Translations under genes and position numbers: made by a program
Shown here: positions 24,578-32,736 of the stretch, piece by piece
Numbering within the stretch: position 1 is the stretch's first letter
How the letters are laid out: each line of letters starts with the position of its first letter
The notes under the pieces: generated by a model
What the model was told of the DNA's origin: nothing
The model's input: only the letters and a program-made list of their open reading frames with translations
Databases searched by the model: none
Origin: DALYDK01 sp031973215
GTDB taxonomy: Bacteria > Patescibacteriota > Saccharimonadia > Saccharimonadales > CAIOMD01
DNA length: 64,000 nucleotides
Direction: 5' to 3'
NCBI GenBank assembly: GCA_031973215.1
Contig: DALYDK010000002.1
Location: 62,001 to 126,000 of the forward strand

Positions 24578-25957
24578 ATGCAAACAGTAAAATACCCATC
24601 AAAAACGGTCAAAAAAATTGAAAAAGATATACTAAAGTCCGAAAAATTTGCCGTTAATCTGACCAAAAGTCTTCTAAACTACAAAAAATACAATAGATTC
24701 TTAAGAATTTTAGGTCCTGGGCTAGTAACCGGTGCGGCAGACGATGACCCGAGTGGAGTAGCAACATATTCTCAGGCTGGCGCGATTTTTGGTTTTGGCC
24801 TTTTGTGGGCTTTCCCGTTAAAATTTCCGCTGCTGGTTGCCGTACAGGAAACATGCGCCAAAATAGGAGCAGTAACTGGCCATGGATTAGCCGCAATTAT
24901 CAAGGATCATTACAATAAGAGGCTTTTGGCTGCCGTAGTCAGTTTGGTAGTAATTGCAAACACCATAAATATTGGCGCCGACATTGGAGCCATGGCAGCA
25001 ACCGCCCAATTATTAGTACCTTTGTCTTATTCTGCTTTGGCTATTGGTTTTGCAGTAGTAATTGTAATTTTACAAATTTTTGTAAAATACAGAACATATT
25101 CCCGAATCCTAAAGTGGCTTTCAATTGTTCTAATAGCCTATCCCTTGACCGCAATAATGGTAGGTGTGGATTGGATAGAGGCCATAAAAGCATCTTTCAC
25201 TCCTGACTTTCATCTTTCTAATGCAGAGCTGTATATGCTGGTAGCTATGCTTGGTACAACTATTAGCCCTTACTTATTTTTTTGGGACACCTCCGAAAAT
25301 GTTGAAGAAGAAATACTACACAAACGGCTGGCTCAAAACCAACAAAACTTACCAAAAATATCCAAAAAATTTATTAAAAAGATAAAGATTGATAATTATG
25401 CAGGCATGACCATTGCACTAGTAAGCGCTTGGTTTATTGTGGTTGCCTGTGCATCAGCCCTAAACGCCAACGGAATTACAGAAATTAATACTGCAGCAGA
25501 TGCAGCCAAAGCTTTTGAGCCATTGCTTGCTGGAACTGGTAACGCTGGGCTATGGTCTAAAATTCTTTTTTCCGTAGGAATAATTGGTATTGGGCTGCTT
25601 GCAGTTCCAGTACTAGCCGGATCTAGCGCCTATGCCCTAAGTGAATCTCTTGGCTGGAAAGAGGGTTTATACAGAAAATACAAAAAGGCGAGTGGTTTTT
25701 ATAGCATTATTGCCATTTCCACAATTATTGGATTGCTAATTAATTTTCTTGGTATAGATCCAATTAAGGCTTTAATTTTTTCCGCAGTCTTTAATGCCAT
25801 GGCTGCAGTTCCCTTGCTTTTCATTCTTGCACGAATAGGTTCCAGGAGCGATATTATGGGTGATTATAAAAACAGCCGACTAATATCTGGCCTAGTCTGG
25901 CTGTCTTTCGTTGTAATGGCAATTTCTTGTATATTTTTAGCTTTAAGCTACCTATAG
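24578..25957 (+). CDS. Nramp-related divalent metal transporter (DPSG variant)
   Basis: 459 residues, about eleven helices, LeuT-like Nramp fold (COG1914 type). The TM1 metal motif is D-D-D-P-S-G (about 56-61) in place of the classic D-P-G-N, and the TM6 segment reads G-T-T-I-S-P-Y-L-F-F-W where classic Nramps have M-P-H. These changes remove the usual methionine, so the protein belongs with Nramp-related carriers that do not select soft transition metals; Mg or another hard cation is a reasonable guess, not shown here. Its own TATAAT promoter lies about 25 nt upstream. It overlaps the convergent rhodanese gene by 6 nt. Confidence 0.82.
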   Translation: MQTVKYPSKTVKKIEKDILKSEKFAVNLTKSLLNYKKYNRFLRILGPGLVTGAADDDPSGVATYSQAGAIFGFGLLWAFPLKFPLLVAVQETCAKIGAVTGHGLAAIIKDHYNKRLLAAVVSLVVIANTINIGADIGAMAATAQLLVPLSYSALAIGFAVVIVILQIFVKYRTYSRILKWLSIVLIAYPLTAIMVGVDWIEAIKASFTPDFHLSNAELYMLVAMLGTTISPYLFFWDTSENVEEEILHKRLAQNQQNLPKISKKFIKKIKIDNYAGMTIALVSAWFIVVACASALNANGITEINTAADAAKAFEPLLAGTGNAGLWSKILFSVGIIGIGLLAVPVLAGSSAYALSESLGWKEGLYRKYKKASGFYSIIAISTIIGLLINFLGIDPIKALIFSAVFNAMAAVPLLFILARIGSRSDIMGDYKNSRLISGLVWLSFVVMAISCIFLALSYL

Positions 25958-26347
25958 TAGCCCCATATTTTTCATTTGTGACAATCCGCCAAGATTAACT
26001 ACATTGACGTATCCCTGTGACTCCAAAGTATTTTTGACCTGAGTTGCCCTGTTGCCAGAGCGACAGTATAAATATATTTTTGTGTCTTTTGGTATGTTGG
26101 GCATCTCGCCTTGGTCAATGCGAACCGAATCAAAATTTACTGCCTCGGCAGAATGACCTGAATTAAACTCTTGCGGCGTCCTGACATCTAAAAGTACCGC
26201 TTTACCACTAGACACTTCTGAATTTATTTCAGATGATTTAGATTGACTCGGATTTTGACTTTGAGAATTTTGATTTGGCGCCAATATTAAGAATAGTACA
26301 AACCCTCCAACTAATATCAAAATTGAAATAATTAATATTTTTTTCAT
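25952..26347 (-). CDS. Membrane-anchored rhodanese-like protein
   Basis: 131 residues: N-terminal hydrophobic anchor (about 3-22), a Ser/Gln/Asn-rich linker and one rhodanese domain (about 40-131) with L-L-D-V-R-T-P-Q-E-F near 52-61 and the active-site loop Y-C-R-S-G-N-R-A containing the catalytic Cys near 93. The domain is expected outside the membrane. Rhodaneses move sulfane sulfur or bind thiols. It lies 4 nt after a glutaredoxin gene in the same direction, so the pair is probably an operon of thiol stress proteins. Confidence 0.88.
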   Translation of the reverse strand: MKKILIISILILVGGFVLFLILAPNQNSQSQNPSQSKSSEINSEVSSGKAVLLDVRTPQEFNSGHSAEAVNFDSVRIDQGEMPNIPKDTKIYLYCRSGNRATQVKNTLESQGYVNVVNLGGLSQMKNMGLL

Positions 26348-26351
26348 TGTA

Positions 26352-26603
26352 TTAAGATAATAATGCTCTCTGTAATGATGCTACATCAAAACCAAGTACA
26401 CCAAATTCTTGTCCATCTTCTTTTGTAATAACAGAAAACGGGACTCCCATTTGACCACTTTTGGCGACCATTTCTTGGGCATCTTGTTGGTTGAGGTCTA
26501 CCCTTTTTTCGGTGAAATTAATTTTATTGTCTTCTAAATATTTCTTAAGCATTTTGCAGTATCCGCAGGTGGCCGTAGTGTAAACAGTTAGTTTTCTGGA
26601 CAT
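26352..26603 (-). CDS. Glutaredoxin-like redox protein, second copy
   Basis: 83 residues with redox pair C13-G-Y-C16 and a V-P-F-S-V-I cis-Pro segment. It is paralogous to the 2894-3142 protein (same length and motif spacing, T-V-Y-T-T-A-T-C-G-Y-C start). First gene of an operon with the anchored rhodanese. Divergent from a Fur-family regulator with a perfect 17-bp palindrome between them, so it is probably under that regulator's control and linked to metal or peroxide stress. Confidence 0.87.
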   Translation of the reverse strand: MSRKLTVYTTATCGYCKMLKKYLEDNKINFTEKRVDLNQQDAQEMVAKSGQMGVPFSVITKEDGQEFGVLGFDVASLQRALLS

Positions 26604-26629
26604 AAATATACCTTTCTTATAAATTATTA

Positions 26630-26655
26630 TTGTAAATTATTTACAATTGTATAAT
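26630..26655. promoter_or_regulatory. Perfect 17-bp palindrome (likely Fur-family operator) plus -10 box
   Basis: TTGTAAATTATTTACAA (26630-26646) is a perfect 8-1-8 palindrome in the 78-nt gap between divergent grx and the Fur-like gene. It immediately precedes the TATAAT -10 (26650-26655) of the regulator gene, so binding there would block its promoter, and it overlaps the upstream side of the glutaredoxin promoter. Spacing and AT content resemble Fur/PerR/Zur boxes. Confidence 0.75.
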
Positions 26656-26681
26656 ACACACAATTGATATATAATGCAAGC

Positions 26682-27059
26682 ATGAAAACTGACTTAAGGA
26701 TGACGCCCCAAACTTTACTAGTGCTTCATGTATCAAAAAAACTTGGTCATTCCACAAACCATAGAATACTTACCGAATCAAGAAAAACGATGCCTAGTTT
26801 GAGCCCGACAACTGTACATAGAATTACTAAACGACTCATAGCAAATGGTCTGCTTGCAGACGGACCTAAAATCAACGGACAAATATTAGTAGATGCTAAC
26901 ACTTCGCCTCACGATCATTTTTTATGCAACGACTGCGAGGGTATCAAAGATCTGACAATAAATGGTTCAATAAGAGACCAAATTAAAAAAGAGTTGGGTG
27001 TAAATAATTTACCCTCTAGCCTCACTATATACGGTGACTGTAAAAGGTGCTTATCCTAG
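26682..27059 (+). CDS. Fur-family metal/peroxide-responsive repressor
   Basis: 125 residues from ATG 26682 (an in-frame TTG at 26664 is rejected because it lies too near the -10). N-terminal winged helix (about 1-75) with the recognition helix S-P-T-T-V-H-R-I-T-K-R-L; C-terminal dimer domain with H-D-H-F-L-C-N-D-C and a final Y-G-D-C-K-R-C, giving the two CxxC structural zinc pairs of Fur/PerR/Zur proteins. Which metal it senses cannot be fixed by eye. Divergent from grx-rhodanese across a perfect palindrome, which suggests autoregulation and control of thiol stress genes. The 3' end overlaps ndh by 9 nt. Confidence 0.87.
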   Translation: MKTDLRMTPQTLLVLHVSKKLGHSTNHRILTESRKTMPSLSPTTVHRITKRLIANGLLADGPKINGQILVDANTSPHDHFLCNDCEGIKDLTINGSIRDQIKKELGVNNLPSSLTIYGDCKRCLS

Positions 27060-28295
27060 CCTGTAAGTTTGCTGAGATATAATGTCCTCATGACTTATTG
27101 CAGTCTTACAAACTGAGCACTTCTCTTCTTTTGCGGATGATTTTATCCACATTATTGTTCCTCTTAGGAAGCCAGCAATATCTATATATCCAATTAAATC
27201 TGCGGCTAGCCTTATTAGCCAGCCAAAAAATCCATAGATATGATGGTTTTTATATTGAAATATAGCCCATCTCTTACCGACCGGAATTGCTGTTTTTGGA
27301 ATTTTGGGTTTGTACGGTTTTGTCGTTAGACTACCATCAAGACGCTGACTTATTTCTCTTGCAACATATTTAGCATCGTTAACGGCAGTAAACGCAAGAC
27401 CACTGTAGGGGGTTGCCGCATTGTCGCCAATAACAAAGCACCTGTTATCAACCCTGAGATGATCATCGACAATTACCTTTCCAGCGCTATTAACTGGAAA
27501 ATGATTTCTATGTTCTACGAACAATTTATTATTGCTAGTGCCGGCGGTCCATATTACCGTATGAGTCGATATTGCCTTGCCATTATAAATAAGGTTATTG
27601 TCTGTAGCGCTTTGTACCATTGAATTTAAATGAACAATTACACCTAATTCCCTTAATCTTTTTAGTACGATTCTAGACGACTTGGGAGAAGATTGAGGTA
27701 TTAATCGGTTAGTAGCGTGCATTAACTCGATATTAACAGTCCGGTGTTTTATGCCGTGCCTTTGCATGATTTTTAAAATATAGCTGCTTAAAGCAGCCGA
27801 TAGCTCAACTCCAGTTGGGCCACCACCAATTATGACAATATTTTTTTCGATTTTTTTTGGTGCGGTAATCACCTCATGTAAATGTGCTTTGAATAGCCTA
27901 AGTTCTCTAAGCGACTTAATGCCATAGCTCATTTCTTTTATTCCAGATATATTGAAATAATTAGTTATAGCGCCGGATGAAATAACCAAATAATCATAAT
28001 GAAGCTCAGCACCCGACTGAAGATGAACAATTCGCTTTGCTCGATCTATGTGAGCTGCACGACCCTTCTTAAATGTGACTGATGGCAAATCTTTTATTAG
28101 CTCAGAAATGGGTAAAATAGTATCTTTTTCTCGGTATCCTACGGCAACCCGATACATTGCAGGGCTGTATTTAAAATGAGATTCGCTAGATACAAGAGTT
28201 ACGCGAATTCTATCTTTTGGGATTTTTTTTAGTTTTCTGGCTAGAGCTACGCCGCCCCATCCGCCGCCAATTATGACAACGTGTTTTCTTAACAT
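27051..28295 (-). CDS. ndh: Type II NADH dehydrogenase (NDH-2)
   Basis: 414 residues from ATG 28295. Single-subunit flavoenzyme that passes electrons from NADH to quinone without pumping protons. Two Rossmann motifs are seen: V-I-I-G-G-G-W-G-G-V-A-L-A near 6-18 (FAD) and I-V-I-I-G-G-G-P-T-G-V-E-L near 153-165 (NADH), and a late G-D-N-A-A-T-P-Y-S-G FAD motif near 294-303. The C-terminus carries a hydrophobic stretch and C-S-V-C, an unusual extra CxxC. A TACAAT -10 abuts an earlier in-frame ATG (28301), so the mRNA should begin at ATG 28295 and be leaderless. It implies a quinone-linked respiratory step in this organism. Confidence 0.88.
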   Translation of the reverse strand: MLRKHVVIIGGGWGGVALARKLKKIPKDRIRVTLVSSESHFKYSPAMYRVAVGYREKDTILPISELIKDLPSVTFKKGRAAHIDRAKRIVHLQSGAELHYDYLVISSGAITNYFNISGIKEMSYGIKSLRELRLFKAHLHEVITAPKKIEKNIVIIGGGPTGVELSAALSSYILKIMQRHGIKHRTVNIELMHATNRLIPQSSPKSSRIVLKRLRELGVIVHLNSMVQSATDNNLIYNGKAISTHTVIWTAGTSNNKLFVEHRNHFPVNSAGKVIVDDHLRVDNRCFVIGDNAATPYSGLAFTAVNDAKYVAREISQRLDGSLTTKPYKPKIPKTAIPVGKRWAIFQYKNHHIYGFFGWLIRLAADLIGYIDIAGFLRGTIMWIKSSAKEEKCSVCKTAISHEDIISQQTYRLG

Positions 28296-28337
28296 AAGCA
28301 TATTGTAACAGATACGGTGTAATGCTACTATATTTTA

Positions 28338-29990
28338 GTGAACATATTAAAACAAAAACTTCAGGAAATATTTACTGGCGAAATTGAAGACGACAGTAAT
28401 ACTAAAGAATTCTACAGCCATGATGCAAGCATGTTTGAACTACAACCAGAATTGGTTGTGTACCCAAAAGATTCAAACGACTTAAAAAATTTAGTTAAGT
28501 TTGTAGCCGAGAAAAAAAGTGTACTACCAAATATTTCAATAACACCCAGAAGCGCAGGTACAGATATGTCAGGCGGTGCTATAGGTCAATCTATAGTAGT
28601 AGACTTTACCCGACACTTTAATAATATTGCCAATGTTTCAAAAAATGAGGCTCAGGTTCAACCCGGAACATATTACCGTGATTTCGAAAAGAAAACCTTA
28701 GGTGTTGGGTCCTTAATGCCCAGTTATCCGGCGTCTAAAGATTTATGTACAGTAGGAGGAATGGTTGCAAATAATTCCGGTGGAGAAAAATCACTTGAAT
28801 TTGGTAAAACAGAAGATTTTATACAAGAGTTGAAAGTAATTTTTGCAGACGGTAACGAATATATCGTAAAACCACTAACAAAAAAAGAGCTAGATAAAAA
28901 GATTGCTCAAAATGACTACGAGGGCAACATATATAAAAAAGTTTATGAACTGGTTGATAAAAACTATGAAGAAATTAAAAATGCCCAACCCAAAGTAAGT
29001 AAAGACTCTACCGGCTATCATTTATGGAATGTATGGGATAGAGAAACTGGGGTATTTGACCTTACTAGACTTATTACCGGATCACAGGGAACTCTTGGGT
29101 TAATAACTGATATAAAATTCCGACTAGTCCCTGCCCCAAAACATTCGGGCACTCTAGTGATATTCTTAAGAGATACTGATGACCTAGGATATTTAATTAA
29201 TAAAGTCCTGGACCACAAACCAGCTACTTTCGAAGGATTTGATAATTATACACTTATGCTAAGTTTTAAACTTTTCTTCTATTTCCGAAAAACACTTGGT
29301 TGGTTAGAGACCATAAAGTTGGGAATCCAGCTTATTCCAGATGCTTTAATGCTTTTTAGGGGCATTCCAAAAATGGTCCTTATGGTTGAATTTACAGGTA
29401 ATGATCAGTCAGAAATAGCCGAAAAGGTCCACAATATGAAAAAAGACCTTAAACTTTTTAAACACGAAGCCCTGTTCGAAGAGGACGAAAATGAAGCTAA
29501 GGCAAAAAAGTTCTGGATTATGCGAAGACAAAGCTTTCAGCTACTGCGAAGCAAAGTCAAAGACAAGCATACGGCACCATTTATGGACGATCTGGTAGTC
29601 CCGCCTGAAGTACTGCCAAAATTCTTGCCCGAAGTAAGAGAAATTATTAACCGCTATAAGCTACTGGCTACCATAGCCGGACACATGGGCGACGGAAATT
29701 TTCATATAATTCCTTTAATGAAAATTGAAGATAAAAATGAGAAAGCTAAACTTGAGCCAGCCATGAAAGAAATAACTGCTCTTGTACTTAAATATAACGG
29801 AAGCCTGAGCGGCGAGCATAATGACGGTATGATTAGAGGGCCTTGGCTAGAAGCTATGTATGGTAAAACAATTTGGAACTACTTTAGAGAAACAAAACAA
29901 ATTTTTGATCCCGAAAATATCTTCAACCCTCACAAAAAAACTGACAGTAATTGGTCGTTTAGTATGAAACATTTGCGCGAGCACTTTTAG
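28338..29990 (+). CDS. FAD-linked oxidase (GlcD/D-lactate dehydrogenase family)
   Basis: 550 residues. N-terminal PCMH-type FAD-binding domain (about 35-240) with P-R-S-A-G-T-D-M-S-G-G-A near 70-81 and C-T-V-G-G-M-V-A-N-N-S-G-G near 135-147, and a C-terminal FAD-oxidase cap domain with A-G-H-M-G-D-G-N-F-H near 450-459, S-G-E-H-N-D-G near 498-504 and F-D-P-E-N-I-F-N-P near 525-533. These are the GlcD/DLD hallmarks, oxidising a D-2-hydroxyacid such as lactate or glycolate. No Fe-S partner subunit is adjacent. GTG start; a TATATT box lies 3 nt upstream. Divergent from ndh, so both may feed the same quinone pool. Confidence 0.87.
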   Translation: MNILKQKLQEIFTGEIEDDSNTKEFYSHDASMFELQPELVVYPKDSNDLKNLVKFVAEKKSVLPNISITPRSAGTDMSGGAIGQSIVVDFTRHFNNIANVSKNEAQVQPGTYYRDFEKKTLGVGSLMPSYPASKDLCTVGGMVANNSGGEKSLEFGKTEDFIQELKVIFADGNEYIVKPLTKKELDKKIAQNDYEGNIYKKVYELVDKNYEEIKNAQPKVSKDSTGYHLWNVWDRETGVFDLTRLITGSQGTLGLITDIKFRLVPAPKHSGTLVIFLRDTDDLGYLINKVLDHKPATFEGFDNYTLMLSFKLFFYFRKTLGWLETIKLGIQLIPDALMLFRGIPKMVLMVEFTGNDQSEIAEKVHNMKKDLKLFKHEALFEEDENEAKAKKFWIMRRQSFQLLRSKVKDKHTAPFMDDLVVPPEVLPKFLPEVREIINRYKLLATIAGHMGDGNFHIIPLMKIEDKNEKAKLEPAMKEITALVLKYNGSLSGEHNDGMIRGPWLEAMYGKTIWNYFRETKQIFDPENIFNPHKKTDSNWSFSMKHLREHF

Positions 29991-30019
29991 AATCTGCTAA
30001 AATAATATTATTAACAATT

Positions 30020-30166
30020 TAGTATCACGAGTGCGAGGAGAGAACTAGCTCTATGATCCGCCGGCAACCTGCTGAAAATGCAAGGTGCTCCATCTAGCCA
30101 TAATTTTTTGGGAAGATAACAAGACAATCCTTTCTAAGCACTCGTGGCAAATTTATGAAAGGATTT
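30020..30166 (+). ncRNA. SAM-responsive riboswitch (SAM-I/IV clan) upstream of metK
   Basis: The 180-nt gap before metK contains a 9-bp P1 stem CACGAGTGC/GCACTCGTG (30026-30034 / 30138-30146), the conserved CCGGCAACC block, a downstream GGTGCTCCA block and GGGAAGATAA, the usual core of S-box-type SAM aptamers. An alternative hairpin AATCCTTTC/GAAAGGATT (30126-30134 / 30157-30165) overlaps the 3' side of P1, buries the GAAAGGA ribosome site and is followed by TTTTTT, so SAM binding could control either termination or initiation at ATG 30171. The exact subclass needs a covariance search. Confidence 0.9.
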
Positions 30167-30170
30167 TTTT

Positions 30171-31301
30171 ATGCCTAATTACCATTTAGTTAGTGAATCA
30201 GTCTGCAAAGGCCACCCTGATAAACTAGCTGACCAAATAAGTGACGGAATTTTAGATGCGGCACTTCAGCAAGATAAAAATTCTAGAGTTGCCGTCGAAA
30301 CCTTACTAGCCAAAGATCTTATTGTACTAGCTGGCGAAATAACAACAGATGCATCTATTGACTATGAGTCAATTGCAAGAAAAATCATAAAGCAGAATGG
30401 ATATGACAAGCCGGAATGGGGCTTTTCAGATGAATCTAAAATATTGGTAAATATACATAAACAATCTCCTGAAATAGCAAAAGGCGTAGATAAGAAATTT
30501 AAAAAAGGATCATTAGGCGCCGGTGACCAGGGCTTTGCTTATGGTTACGCCTGTGTTGAAACCAAAAATTTTATGCCTCTGCCAATTGAAATGGCCCATA
30601 AAATAACAAAGAGCATAGATAATCATAGAGAAAGTGGGCAAATCTCTAATTTACGCCCAGATGGAAAATCTCAAATCACAATAGAATACAAAAATGGAAA
30701 ACCATACAAACTAAAACACGTAACAGTCGCAGTGCCTCACGATCCAACTAAAGAGCTCAGCGACTTAAGGCAAGAATTAAAAACTAAAATTATTCAACCT
30801 ATTGTAAATGATTACGGTTTTAGCCTGCCTAATGACGCGAATATTATTATTAACGGTACCGGCGTTTGGCATCAACCTGGTCCTGCATCCGACACGGGTC
30901 TAACGGGTAGAAAAATTGTCGTAGATACATACGGAGGCGCATCGAAAGTAGGTGGTGGAGCTTTCAGCGGCAAAGATCCAAGCAAAATAGATAGATCGGC
31001 AGCTTACTTAGCTAGATATTTAGCAAAAAATATCGTAGTAAACGGCCTTGCAGAGAAAGCGGAAATCAGTCTAGCCTACTATATTGGGGCAAGGCAAGCA
31101 ATATTCCAAGACATTAATACTTTCGGAACAGAAAATTATAAAATTAGCACTATAAAAAACTATTTAAATAAAATATCAAACACAGAAGTCAGTCATATAA
31201 TAGAACTTTTCTCTTTAAATTCAATACACTACATTGAAACAGCTGAAAATGGGCATTTTGGTAAGTCGAAATTTCCGTGGGAAAAAGTAATTAATTTATA
31301 A
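30171..31301 (+). CDS. metK: S-adenosylmethionine synthetase
   Basis: 376 residues. Makes SAM from methionine and ATP in the cytoplasm. The N-terminal S-V-C-K-G-H-P-D-K-L-A-D-Q-I-S-D (about 9-24), the hexapeptide-like G-A-G-D-Q-G near 116-121, and the G-G-G-A-F-S-G-K-D glycine loop near 262-270 are all present. Length is close to the 380-400 residues usual in bacteria. Directly preceded by a SAM-binding riboswitch, so the gene is feedback-controlled by its own product. No promoter for other genes is shared. Confidence 0.96.
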   Translation: MPNYHLVSESVCKGHPDKLADQISDGILDAALQQDKNSRVAVETLLAKDLIVLAGEITTDASIDYESIARKIIKQNGYDKPEWGFSDESKILVNIHKQSPEIAKGVDKKFKKGSLGAGDQGFAYGYACVETKNFMPLPIEMAHKITKSIDNHRESGQISNLRPDGKSQITIEYKNGKPYKLKHVTVAVPHDPTKELSDLRQELKTKIIQPIVNDYGFSLPNDANIIINGTGVWHQPGPASDTGLTGRKIVVDTYGGASKVGGGAFSGKDPSKIDRSAAYLARYLAKNIVVNGLAEKAEISLAYYIGARQAIFQDINTFGTENYKISTIKNYLNKISNTEVSHIIELFSLNSIHYIETAENGHFGKSKFPWEKVINL

Positions 31302-31355
31302 TGCTTAACTTTTTGTTATAATTAGCTATATAAATATTAACAAATAGGAGTAAAA

Positions 31356-32006
31356 GTGAAAACTAAGCTAAGGATTTTGCCTGTGCTTGTATTAGTCCTT
31401 ACCGTATTAGGACTTCAGTCTTTTACTTATGCAATGGAAGGCAACGGACAAGAACCTTCTGAGAGCAATAATAGCACTGAAGTCGAACTTAACAACAAAC
31501 AAAAATTAGAAGAACAAAAGGCTCTCGCCAAAGAAAAATATGAGCAAGCAAAACAAAAAGCCCAAGAGGCTTTAGACAAAAAAAAGGAGATGGCTAAAAC
31601 AAAAAGTCTGGAACAAAGACAAAAAGCTTGCCAAAATTTATCTTCGGTTTTAAGTGATAAGCTATCCAACAGGCAGGATAAGGCAGTTGAGTTTAAAACT
31701 AAGCTTGACGGCCATCTTGCTAAAATAACCAATTTTGTAGAAAAAAATAATCTTGAATTTGCAGATTATGAAAATTTAGTCACTAAAGCACAGAGCGCCG
31801 GAATACAAGCGCAGGCACAAATAGATAGCATAGTCCAATATAAACCGAGCCTAGACTGTTCTAATCCAGAAAAAGTTTCCGAGTCAGTTAGTAGTTTCAA
31901 AGAAAGTCTTGCCGGCACCAAAGAAAGCCTAAAGACATATCGAGATAGTATTAAACAATTACTTATAGCAGTTAAGCAGCAGGCTTCGGAACAGGGGGCC
32001 TTATAA
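31356..32006 (+). CDS. Exported coiled-coil protein of unknown function
   Basis: 216 residues from a GTG start with TAGGAGT Shine-Dalgarno and a TATAAT -10. A signal peptide (1-27, ending T-Y-A) is followed by a Glu/Lys/Gln-rich helical region (about 40-90) with strong coiled-coil character, and a second helical region to the C-terminus. Two Cys (near 93 and 169) could form a disulfide; the downstream DsbB gene in the same operon makes this plausible. Family not recognised. The stop codon overlaps the ATG of the next gene (TAATG). Confidence 0.7.
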   Translation: MKTKLRILPVLVLVLTVLGLQSFTYAMEGNGQEPSESNNSTEVELNNKQKLEEQKALAKEKYEQAKQKAQEALDKKKEMAKTKSLEQRQKACQNLSSVLSDKLSNRQDKAVEFKTKLDGHLAKITNFVEKNNLEFADYENLVTKAQSAGIQAQAQIDSIVQYKPSLDCSNPEKVSESVSSFKESLAGTKESLKTYRDSIKQLLIAVKQQASEQGAL

Positions 32007-32275
32007 TGAAAAAAATGCAAAATGGCTTTCTTGCGCTCCCTGTTATTGCGGCTATTGTTGTAATAGTAATTGTTTTAGCGGCGGGGTTCGCAGTCGTTAA
32101 TCAAAAAAACCAAAAAACTGCAGAAACAACTTCTTCAGAATCTAACAGCGAAACAAAAGCACAATCTAGTAACCAAACCACGGTGAACGAAATCGAATCT
32201 GACATTCAAGGAGTAAATCTTGAAGGCGAACTTCCAGTAGATGACTTAGATCAGGACATAAATAATCTGCTATGA
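32006..32275 (+). CDS. Small membrane-anchored acidic protein
   Basis: 89 residues: a hydrophobic anchor (about 9-29) and an acidic, Ser/Gln-rich tail with no Cys. It begins in the stop codon of the preceding gene and ends by overlapping the dsbB ATG, so the three genes are translationally coupled. No family recognised. Such short anchored acidic proteins are common beside exported proteins in this type of genome; a function in periplasm-like space folding is only a guess from the operon. Confidence 0.6.
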   Translation: MKKMQNGFLALPVIAAIVVIVIVLAAGFAVVNQKNQKTAETTSSESNSETKAQSSNQTTVNEIESDIQGVNLEGELPVDDLDQDINNLL

Positions 32276-32736
32276 AAATCTTAGAATTAATCCAAAACAG
32301 TAAGCCATTCAAATTAGTTGCCGATAATGCCCATTACGAAATTTGGGCTTTAGCAGTTGCGAGTATTTTTGGTAGCCTGTATTTTAGCGAAATTAAAGAA
32401 CTACCGCCATGCAATCTCTGCTGGTGGCTAAGAATACTGCTGTATCCAATAGCATTTATTATGACCGTGGCAATTATCAGAAAAAGCTTTCAAAATATCT
32501 ATTACGAGGTACTTGCTTTGGCTATTCCAGCCACTCTTCTTAGTTTTTATCATAGCTTACTTCAGTGGGGCGTAATTAAAGAAGCGCAGGTACTCTGCTC
32601 TTCAACGGCCGCAGTTCCTTGCGATAAACCAGACTTTTTATTTCTGGGTTTTATAACAATCCCATTCCTTGGTTTTCTAACATCACTTGGAATTTCAGCT
32701 CTTAGTTTTATAGCTATCTACACACAAAAAGATTAA
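32272..32736 (+). CDS. dsbB: Disulfide bond formation protein B (DsbB/BdbC)
   Basis: 154 residues with four membrane helices (about 22-40, 53-70, 75-95 and 125-148). The first catalytic pair is C47-N-L-C50 followed by W-W-L-R, the DsbB quinone-facing motif; the second pair (near 109 and 117) lies in the loop between helices 3 and 4. DsbB reoxidises a DsbA-like oxidase and passes the electrons to quinone. No DsbA is in the window; the exported coiled-coil protein in the same operon has two Cys and may be a client. Convergent overlap of 4 nt with the next gene. Confidence 0.92.
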   Translation: MKILELIQNSKPFKLVADNAHYEIWALAVASIFGSLYFSEIKELPPCNLCWWLRILLYPIAFIMTVAIIRKSFQNIYYEVLALAIPATLLSFYHSLLQWGVIKEAQVLCSSTAAVPCDKPDFLFLGFITIPFLGFLTSLGISALSFIAIYTQKD

